From positions 868,001 to 932,000 of the forward strand of contig NZ_BSNN01000002.1 of NCBI RefSeq assembly GCF_030160015.1: 64,000 bases of DNA, written 5' to 3'. This DNA comes from Amylibacter marinus. GTDB lineage: Bacteria > Pseudomonadota > Alphaproteobacteria > Rhodobacterales > Rhodobacteraceae. The number at the start of each line of letters is the position of its first letter. The first letter of the stretch is position 1. The translations under genes and the position numbers were made by a program. Below, one piece after another: positions 58,329-64,000 of the stretch. The notes below the pieces were generated by a model. It did no database searches. It was not told the DNA's origin and saw only the letters and a list, made by a program, of their open reading frames with translations.

Positions 58329-59051
58329 CTACGCCTTTGTTTTACGGGTGATGGGCTTTAACACTGGAACCTCGTCGCCCTGAATACGCTTAATAGTATC
58401 GCCATATACAGTGGCACGTTCTGCGGATGCGTTCTGCCCATGCTTATCAGACACCATTTCCGTCAACGTGCTCAACCCTGTCACTGGTTCAGCGGCAAAG
58501 CGGCCATTCTGCGGGCCAGGAGTTGGGATCTCGCCACGTGCAAATGCCGCTAATATTTCGCGAAAGCTCTCCTCGGTTAGATCCTCATAGAAATCTTTGC
58601 CAATCTGAACCATCGGCGCATTTGAACAGGCCCCCAGACATTCAACCTCTTCCCAGCTGAACTGCCCATCAGCCGAAATTTGATGCGCCACTGGGGCGAT
58701 CTCATCTTTGCAAACACTGATCAAATCTTCTGCACCGCAGATCATACAGGATGTGGTGCCACAAACCTGTACATGCGCCACAGCTCCCACAGGCTGTAAC
58801 TGAAACATGAAATAAAACGTTGCAACCTCAAGCACACGAATAAATGCCATATCCAGCATCTCGCCTACGGTTTCGATTGCAGGGCGCGATAACCAGCCCT
58901 CTTGTTCTTGGGCGCGCCACAATAGCGGTATCACCGCACTGGCCTGACGGCCTTCGGGGTATTTGGCGATTTGGCCCTCGGCCCATTCCTTGTTAGCCGT
59001 GGTAAATGCGAAATCAACAGGCTGGTCTTTATGTAAACGACGAATTGACAT
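58329..59051 (-). CDS. nuoE: NADH-quinone oxidoreductase subunit E
   Basis: 240 residues from the ATG at 59051, giving the family start [11 protein letters not shown]. It binds [2Fe-2S] N1a through [10 protein letters not shown] (first Cys pair) and CLGACSNAP. The C-terminal about 75 residues (after EEIPTPGPQ-like [13 protein letters not shown]) are an extension without the helix-hairpin-helix domain that some relatives carry; here that domain is in the two following genes. Confidence 0.96.
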   Translation of the reverse strand: MSIRRLHKDQPVDFAFTTANKEWAEGQIAKYPEGRQASAVIPLLWRAQEQEGWLSRPAIETVGEMLDMAFIRVLEVATFYFMFQLQPVGAVAHVQVCGTTSCMICGAEDLISVCKDEIAPVAHQISADGQFSWEEVECLGACSNAPMVQIGKDFYEDLTEESFREILAAFARGEIPTPGPQNGRFAAEPVTGLSTLTEMVSDKHGQNASAERATVYGDTIKRIQGDEVPVLKPITRKTKA

Positions 59052-59055
59052 TAGG

Positions 59056-59367
59056 TTAACCGCACCTTCCACGACAGAGTATCGACCATATTTCCAAGCT
59101 CCAAGGTGCTTTTGAAACCATCAGTTTCAACGCAGAAGGCATGGTGCCCACTAGATAGAGAATAAACGCGGTGTTTATTCCGGTGACAAGCGCTACCAGC
59201 AAATAGGTTGTCTTCGGGCCTAGGCCTCTGCAAATGAGGATTGCAGTCACATAGGCTATAAGCCCCCAAAGGACAGGCGCGGCGAGATCCACCTTCGCTT
59301 CTATATCGATCGGTTTGATCACAAACTGATCCATCGGCACGATCGTTAACTCTTTTGTCTCCGCCAA
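59056..59367 (-). CDS. Small membrane protein between nuoD and nuoE, N-terminus like ATP synthase subunit a
   Basis: 103 residues. The first 20 residues include [11 protein letters not shown], which closely resembles the N-terminus of F0 subunit a (AtpB) of alphaproteobacteria (usually HPMDQFxVKPL by memory). Two membrane helices follow (about 31-47 and 54-72), then a short tail. It ends 4 bp before nuoE starts and begins 6 bp after nuoD, so it is cotranscribed. The proton-channel Arg helix of AtpB is absent. Origin from an atpB fragment is speculative; function unknown. Confidence 0.68.
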   Translation of the reverse strand: MAETKELTIVPMDQFVIKPIDIEAKVDLAAPVLWGLIAYVTAILICRGLGPKTTYLLVALVTGINTAFILYLVGTMPSALKLMVSKAPWSLEIWSILCRGRCG

Positions 59368-59373
59368 CCATTA

Positions 59374-60585
59374 TCACCGATCAATCTCCCCGAAAACCAC
59401 ATCCATCGTGCCAATAACTGCGGCAACATCTGCCAACTGATGGCCCTTACAAATATGATCCATCGCCTGCAAATGCAGATAACCCGGTGCGCGGATTTTA
59501 GTTTTGTAGGGTTTGTTTGATCCGTCCGATACCAAATAAACCCCGAATTCCCCTTTGGGGGCCTCGACGGCCACATAAACCTCGCCCGCGGGCACCCTGA
59601 AACCTTCGGTGTACAGCTTGAAATGGTGGATCAATGCTTCCATTGATGTTTTCATTTCATGGCGCTTTGGCGGCGATGCCTTGCCGCGCGACATCACATC
59701 ACCGGTCGCGCTCTCTAACTTTTGGATCGCTTGTTGGATGATTTTCAAACTCTCGCGCATTTCCTGCATGCGGCACAGATAGCGATCATAACAATCGCCA
59801 TTTTTACCGACCGGAATATCAAACTCAAATTCGTCATAGCACTCATAGGGCTGCGCACGGCGTAAATCCCACGCCATGCCAGAGCCGCGCACCATCACCC
59901 CAGAAAAGCCCCAGTCCAGCGCCTCTTGTTCTGTCACAATGGCAATGTCCACGTTGCGCTGTTTGAAAATACGGTTCTCGGTTAGCAAACCATCGATATC
60001 CGCTAGCACATCTGGGAATTCCATCGACCACGCCATGATATCATCCAGCAAATCCTGCGGCAGATCTTGGTGCACACCACCAGGGCGGAAATAATTGGCG
60101 TGCAGGCGCGCACCACAAGCACGCTCGTAAAACACCATCAGCTTTTCGCGCTCTTCAAATCCCCACAACGGCGGGGTTAGCGCCCCCACATCCATCGCCT
60201 GAGTGGTTACATTCAAGATGTGGTTCAAGATACGCCCGATTTCAGAGTAAAGCACACGGATCAAGGAGCCACGACGCGGCACATCAATGCCGGCCAATTT
60301 CTCAATCGCTAGACACCAAGCATGTTCTTGGTTCATCGGGGCCACGTAATCAAGACGGTCGAAATACGGCAGGTTCTGCAGATAGGTTCTGCTCTCCATC
60401 AACTTTTCAGTACCGCGGTGCAACAGGCCAATATGCGGATCACAGCGCTCGACGATCTCGCCGTCCAGCTCTAGCACAAGACGCAAAACACCGTGCGCCG
60501 CAGGGTGCTGAGGCCCAAAGTTGATGTTGAAATTGCGAATACGTTGCTCGCCTGTTTGGGCGTCGTTGAATGTGCCATCCATCAT
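59374..60585 (-). CDS. nuoD: NADH-quinone oxidoreductase subunit D
   Basis: 403 residues from the first of two adjacent ATG codons (60585 or 60582), placed by AGGAG upstream; the first overlaps the stop of the 74-aa gene by 4 nt. The open frame continues to 60873 without family sequence. 49-kDa-type subunit that lines the quinone site: [19 protein letters not shown] (about 17-35), [12 protein letters not shown] and the C-terminal DVVFGEIDR with its conserved Arg. Confidence 0.96.
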   Translation of the reverse strand: MMDGTFNDAQTGEQRIRNFNINFGPQHPAAHGVLRLVLELDGEIVERCDPHIGLLHRGTEKLMESRTYLQNLPYFDRLDYVAPMNQEHAWCLAIEKLAGIDVPRRGSLIRVLYSEIGRILNHILNVTTQAMDVGALTPPLWGFEEREKLMVFYERACGARLHANYFRPGGVHQDLPQDLLDDIMAWSMEFPDVLADIDGLLTENRIFKQRNVDIAIVTEQEALDWGFSGVMVRGSGMAWDLRRAQPYECYDEFEFDIPVGKNGDCYDRYLCRMQEMRESLKIIQQAIQKLESATGDVMSRGKASPPKRHEMKTSMEALIHHFKLYTEGFRVPAGEVYVAVEAPKGEFGVYLVSDGSNKPYKTKIRAPGYLHLQAMDHICKGHQLADVAAVIGTMDVVFGEIDR

Positions 60586-60806
60586 TTCGCAGACTCCTCT
60601 TGGCTTGGCCAAGTTACAAAGGTCAGCATCCAAAGAAGCATCGCCCAACCAAGCACAGGAATGATCAGCAACAGCATCCAGAACTTTGAAACCCCACTGC
60701 GCAGCGTTAAAAATACCAACGGCAGTCCGAACAAGACAAACATCATTGCAAAGGGAATGATTTGGGACGCTAATGACCCGTATTGGGCAATACCAGACAC
60801 CATCAC
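60582..60806 (-). CDS. Hypothetical 74-aa membrane protein between nuoC and nuoD
   Basis: Not recognised. Its start overlaps the nuoC stop by 4 nt and its stop overlaps the nuoD start, so it is tightly coupled on both sides. Two membrane helices are clear ([20 protein letters not shown], about 16-35, and [20 protein letters not shown], about 42-61), followed by a short acidic end. A small membrane accessory protein is the likely reading. Confidence 0.75.
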   Translation of the reverse strand: MMVSGIAQYGSLASQIIPFAMMFVLFGLPLVFLTLRSGVSKFWMLLLIIPVLGWAMLLWMLTFVTWPSQEESAK

Positions 60807-61411
60807 TTCGCCTCCGCCTTATCATCACCGGGCAGGATATATTCCGCACCCTCCCACGGCGACATGAAATCAAATTGTCGGTATTCCTGCACCAAATTCA
60901 CGGGTTCATAAACCACACGTTTCTCGACCTCGTCATAGCGCAATTCGGTATAGCCCGTGGTCGGGAAATCCTTGCGCAATGGATAGCCGCGAAACCCGTA
61001 ATCGGTCAGAATACGGCGCAGATCTGGATGATCAGAAAACAACACGCCATACATATCAAAAACCTCGCGCTCGAACCAATTGGCCGATGGATGCACCGCG
61101 GTGATTGAGGGCACCATGCCATCCTCGGCCACATGCACCTTTAGGCGAATACGCAAATTCGTGTACATAGATAGAAAATGATAGACCACCTCAAAGCGGT
61201 CCGCGCGGGCGGGATAATCAACGGCCGTGATATCAACAAGGGTAGAGAAGCGAAACACCACCCCTTTTTTCAACACTTCAACCACATCAGCAATATGCGC
61301 CAACTTGACCTGCACCAACAATTCACCCTGTGGCGTGATCTCATATCCAGAAACAGCCTTGGGGCATTTCAACTCAACCTGCGCGCCTAATTCTTTCAAT
61401 TCTTCTGACAT
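60803..61411 (-). CDS. nuoC: NADH-quinone oxidoreductase subunit C
   Basis: 202 residues from the ATG at 61411, giving [11 protein letters not shown]; the frame is open to 61588 inside nuoB. 30-kDa-type subunit of the peripheral arm. The signature [26 protein letters not shown] (split about 110-135) and [12 protein letters not shown] are present. Its stop overlaps the 74-aa gene. Confidence 0.96.
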   Translation of the reverse strand: MSEELKELGAQVELKCPKAVSGYEITPQGELLVQVKLAHIADVVEVLKKGVVFRFSTLVDITAVDYPARADRFEVVYHFLSMYTNLRIRLKVHVAEDGMVPSITAVHPSANWFEREVFDMYGVLFSDHPDLRRILTDYGFRGYPLRKDFPTTGYTELRYDEVEKRVVYEPVNLVQEYRQFDFMSPWEGAEYILPGDDKAEAK

Positions 61412-61415
61412 CAAA

Positions 61416-61949
61416 TTACCTAACAATGGTGCCGGTGCGGCGAATTTTGCGTTGTAGTTGCAACAGACCATAGAGCAAGGCCTCGGCCGATGGGGGGCAT
61501 CCAGGCACATAAACATCCACAGGCACCACACGATCACAGCCGCGCACCACACTATAGGAATAATGGTAATACCCGCCACCATTGGCACAGGATCCCATAG
61601 AAATCACATAGCGTGGCTCTGGCATCTGGTCATAAACCTTGCGCAGGGCCGGTGCCATTTTATTGGTCAATGTGCCCGCCACAATCATCAAATCCGACTG
61701 GCGTGGGGATGCGCGCGGTGCAATGCCGAAACGTTCGATATCATAGCGCGGCATCGCCGCATGCATCATTTCAACCGCGCAACACGCCAACCCAAAGGTC
61801 ATCCAGTGCAATGATCCTGTGCGCGCCCAATTGATAATATCTTCTGTGCTGGTTAACAGGAACCCTTTGTCCTGCAACTGGCTGTTCAGCGCTGATGTCA
61901 CAACCTCTTTATCAACACCTGCGGTATTGGGGGATGTCGCTACTCCCAT
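61416..61949 (-). CDS. nuoB: NADH-quinone oxidoreductase subunit B
   Basis: 177 residues from the ATG at 61949, preceded by GGAG; it overlaps nuoA by 10 nt. Binds the terminal cluster N2 through the adjacent cysteines in [10 protein letters not shown], plus Cys in [11 protein letters not shown] and [11 protein letters not shown]. It donates electrons to quinone. Typical PSST-type subunit. Confidence 0.97.
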   Translation of the reverse strand: MGVATSPNTAGVDKEVVTSALNSQLQDKGFLLTSTEDIINWARTGSLHWMTFGLACCAVEMMHAAMPRYDIERFGIAPRASPRQSDLMIVAGTLTNKMAPALRKVYDQMPEPRYVISMGSCANGGGYYHYSYSVVRGCDRVVPVDVYVPGCPPSAEALLYGLLQLQRKIRRTGTIVR

Positions 61950-62305
61950 TCCAAGGCTCCTTTTTTCCACTCATAAGCAAAGCCAATACTCAAAACAGCC
62001 AAGAAGATCATCATAGACCAAAACCCCAGCTCGCCTTGGTGCTGAAATGCCGTGGCCCAGGGGAATAGAAATGCCACCTCTAGATCAAAAATAATGAATA
62101 AAATAGATACCAGATAAAACCGAATATCAAACTTCATCCGCGCATCATCAAATGCATTAAACCCACATTCATAGGCAGATGTTTTTTCCGCATCAGGGTT
62201 GCGTACGGCCAAAACCAATGCCGCCAAAATCAGCACCAGACCCAGTCCAGCTGCAACCCCCAAGAAAACAAGAATAGGCAAGTAATTTAAGAGCAAGTCT
62301 TGCAA
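61940..62305 (-). CDS. nuoA: NADH-quinone oxidoreductase subunit A, TTG start
   Basis: 121 residues from a TTG at 62305. No ATG exists at the right place; the TTG follows AAAGGGGA at about 5-nt spacing and gives (M)[15 protein letters not shown], which aligns with normal NuoA N-termini. A TTG at 62329 is also open but lies before the ribosome site. Three membrane helices, with [24 protein letters not shown] (split about 44-67) as the family signature. First gene of the nuo operon. Confidence 0.93.
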   Translation of the reverse strand: MQDLLLNYLPILVFLGVAAGLGLVLILAALVLAVRNPDAEKTSAYECGFNAFDDARMKFDIRFYLVSILFIIFDLEVAFLFPWATAFQHQGELGFWSMMIFLAVLSIGFAYEWKKGALEWE

Positions 62306-62431
62306 AGGTATCCCCTTTAGCGTTGGCAACTAAGAATTCTTCTCCATGCTTAACTGTCACATGCTTCAAGGTCAACAAACTCGAACGTGAAAACGGATGC
62401 ACTCTAACCCTAGATACAAATCCACCACGCC

Positions 62432-63625
62432 CTAGGGGATTACCGCCGCCAACTCTTCGCGTATGATCTGCGCCACCACACGGTAATCCTCAGGCGCAAT
62501 CGTTAACGGCAGGCGAATGTCCATCAGCCCAGCCAGCACGCTGTCTGTGCGCGGCAAATCCTGTGCTTCTGTATAGCGCCAACTGTCATGGCGCGAGGTA
62601 AATCCAACAGGCCGATCCGCCCCAAACCATTTAATCTGCACACCGCGCGCCATACAACTTGCCAAAAACGCCTCGATCGGCGCCGCCGCCAAGTCATCTA
62701 GGCAGAATTGAAAGGATGACGCCACAAACCCCTCTTTGGCTGGGCGATCAATCAATCGTAGCCCCTCTACCTGTGCCAAGGCATCCTCTAATACACGATA
62801 ACGCGCATTCCACGCCGCCGCCTGCGCAGGCAATTGCGCCAGCTGTGGGCGTAGAATCGCCGCGCGCAGATTATCCATCCGCCCTGAACAATTGGGCGTA
62901 TCAAGGCGAACATCGTCAAATGCCTCTGCCGGCGCCCCAGCCCCGTGGCTTTCATACAGCATATAAGAGCCAGACAACATGGTTGCCCGTGCCATCGCAT
63001 CTGCGTCATCCGTGATCAGCAATCCCCCCTCGCCCGAATTCACATGCTTAAAGGTCTGGGTGGAATAACACCCAATAATCCCGTGGCGTCCGCTGGGCAC
63101 CCCATTCCAATCCGCCCCCATAGTATGGGCGCAATCCTCAATCACCTGCACACCAGCCCCATCGCAGATTTGCATTAACGCATCCATATCCACGATATGT
63201 CCCCGCATATGGCTCAACATCAAAACCTTGGCGCCACTGGATAGAATCTTGGCGTTCAAATCGTCTAAATCCATCACCAAATCGCCTGTCACCTCGACAA
63301 ACACAGGGCGCGCACCCACAGATGCAATAGCCCCCGGTACAGGGGCCAAAGTGAAAGCATTGGTCAAAACCGCATCCCCATGTTCAACACCCAACGCACG
63401 CAACGCCGCGCCCAGCGCATAGCCCCCCGATGCCACCGCAAGGCAATATTTAGCCCCCGTAAATGCCGCGAATTCTTGCTCTAACAACACCGTTTCGGCC
63501 ACCTCGCCCGCAACGGTGTTATACCGATGTAGCCGCCCGTGGCGCATCACACGCACGGCCGCTTCAATACCGGCCTCGGGGATTGGCTCTTGCTGGGTGA
63601 AATCACCCTTAAATTTCACGCCCAT
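62432..63625 (-). CDS. DegT/DnrJ/EryC1/StrS-family PLP aminotransferase
   Basis: 397 residues from the ATG at 63625 (AAGG upstream); a GTG at 63631 overlapping the upstream stop is an alternative. Fold type I sugar aminotransferase pattern: LAVASGGYALGAALRALGV near 62-80, VIEDCAHTMGADW (PLP-phosphate/ring Asp) and the Schiff-base Lys in STQTFKHVNSGEGGLL. Family members aminate keto sugars for surface glycans or antibiotics, or act on other keto substrates. It overlaps or abuts the HAD phosphatase gene, so the pair is coupled; the actual substrate is unknown. Confidence 0.88.
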   Translation of the reverse strand: MGVKFKGDFTQQEPIPEAGIEAAVRVMRHGRLHRYNTVAGEVAETVLLEQEFAAFTGAKYCLAVASGGYALGAALRALGVEHGDAVLTNAFTLAPVPGAIASVGARPVFVEVTGDLVMDLDDLNAKILSSGAKVLMLSHMRGHIVDMDALMQICDGAGVQVIEDCAHTMGADWNGVPSGRHGIIGCYSTQTFKHVNSGEGGLLITDDADAMARATMLSGSYMLYESHGAGAPAEAFDDVRLDTPNCSGRMDNLRAAILRPQLAQLPAQAAAWNARYRVLEDALAQVEGLRLIDRPAKEGFVASSFQFCLDDLAAAPIEAFLASCMARGVQIKWFGADRPVGFTSRHDSWRYTEAQDLPRTDSVLAGLMDIRLPLTIAPEDYRVVAQIIREELAAVIP

Positions 63626-63627
63626 CT

Positions 63628-64000
63628 TCACACCTTTTCTAAGTCATCAAAAATCGGGCCAAGCATGGCCTCTAAATCTGTGTAATGATCCAGAACCGCC
63701 GCAGGTTTCATATCGGCCACCCCCGCGCCCAAAGGGCCAAACCCCACCAGAATACAGGGTAGGCCAGCATTTTGCGCCGCCTTGCGATCGGTAATGGTAT
63801 CACCGATCAACACACCACAACCGCGTGTGCCCCCCATGGCATCAATGGTGGCCCATAAATGCTCTGGGTCAGGTTTGCGCACAGGCAAGCTATCCGCCCC
63901 AAGCATTGCAGAAAAATAATCACGGATGCCCAGCCGCACCAGCAGATCCTCGGCCAAGCCCGCCGGCTTGTTGGTGCACACCCCCAAGGCATACCCCTGC
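63628..64000 (-). CDS. HAD-family phosphatase, phosphoglycolate phosphatase-like, N-terminus outside window
   Basis: The C-terminal 124 residues are present; the frame continues past the right edge. It contains motif II in LGVCTNKP, the motif III Lys in VRKPDPEHL and motif IV CGVLIGDTITDRKAAQNAG, in the order usual for Gph-type HAD phosphatases. Such enzymes dephosphorylate 2-phosphoglycolate or similar small phosphates. Its pairing with a DegT-type aminotransferase leaves open a role in sugar or amino-sugar metabolism instead. Confidence 0.87.
   Translation of the reverse strand, partial: QGYALGVCTNKPAGLAEDLLVRLGIRDYFSAMLGADSLPVRKPDPEHLWATIDAMGGTRGCGVLIGDTITDRKAAQNAGLPCILVGFGPLGAGVADMKPAAVLDHYTDLEAMLGPIFDDLEKV

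Noticed and set aside
59051-59377. Alternative frame of 108 aa overlapping the nuoD-nuoE gap
   Set aside because: The overlapping 103-aa frame has membrane helices and better start context; the alternative is Cys/Arg-rich without structure.
1-64000. Search for prophage, transposase, integrase or attachment repeats
   Set aside because: No transposase, integrase or phage structural gene was recognised, and no flanking direct repeat was found around the 26710-29730 block by eye.

Overview
The window reads as chromosome of an alphaproteobacterium of the Rhodobacteraceae/Roseobacter group. This rests on gene order and family content: secDF-yajC next to serS-surE-pcm-nlpD and tatABC; a complete 14-subunit nuo operon carrying the DUF5337 and DUF5333 type proteins I associate with Rhodobacterales; RNase J; and a Hint-domain protein. 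Base composition is moderate in GC. I found no rRNA, tRNA, CRISPR array, insertion sequence or prophage. No stretch longer than 300 bases lacks a gene.

Layout. 1-2270: end of bamB, a YfgM-like protein and panB (all minus). 2498-6885: an RND efflux pair (plus), then an Atm1-type ABC exporter and a LysM protein (minus). 10049-16474: LOG-family enzyme (plus), then RarD, sodB, a Mth938-like protein, a TauE-like permease, secF, secD and yajC (minus). 16674-24132: serS, a periplasmic 5'-nucleotidase, surE-pcm-nlpD, an Lrp regulator divergent from hppD. 24175-26593: AAA ATPase and tatCBA. 26710-29730: an accessory block (minus) of a 93-aa protein, a PqqD-domain protein with a Tat-like segment and a six-cysteine tail, an HprK-like kinase and a nucleotidyltransferase. 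29874-40101: orphan ABC ATPase, sodium symporter, Hint protein, small unknown proteins, SDR, prfC, esterase, DEAD-box helicase. 40167-62305: rnj, coaX, birA and the nuo operon (transcribed N-terminal subunit A to N, all minus). 62432-64000: a DegT-type aminotransferase and a partial HAD phosphatase.

The most interesting locus is 26710-29730. The PqqD-domain protein (28852-29331) appears to join three things in one chain: a PqqD fold of the kind that delivers RiPP precursors to enzymes, a twin-arginine-like hydrophobic segment ending in an Ala-x-Ala site, and a 37-residue tail with the C-C-CC-C-C spacing of small cystine-knot peptides. Downstream, in the same direction, lie a kinase related to HPr kinase and a nucleotidyltransferase, enzyme types that decorate some lasso peptides. 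The tatABC genes follow. I infer a candidate pathway for a modified, exported, disulfide-rich peptide; none of this is shown experimentally here.

The nuo operon is the other point of interest. Besides the 14 standard subunits it carries ten extra small genes, several with overlapping start and stop codons that suggest coupled translation. These include a tandem pair of helix-hairpin-helix proteins, a small membrane protein whose N-terminus resembles that of ATP synthase subunit a, and unknown small proteins between nuoC/D, I/H and J/K.
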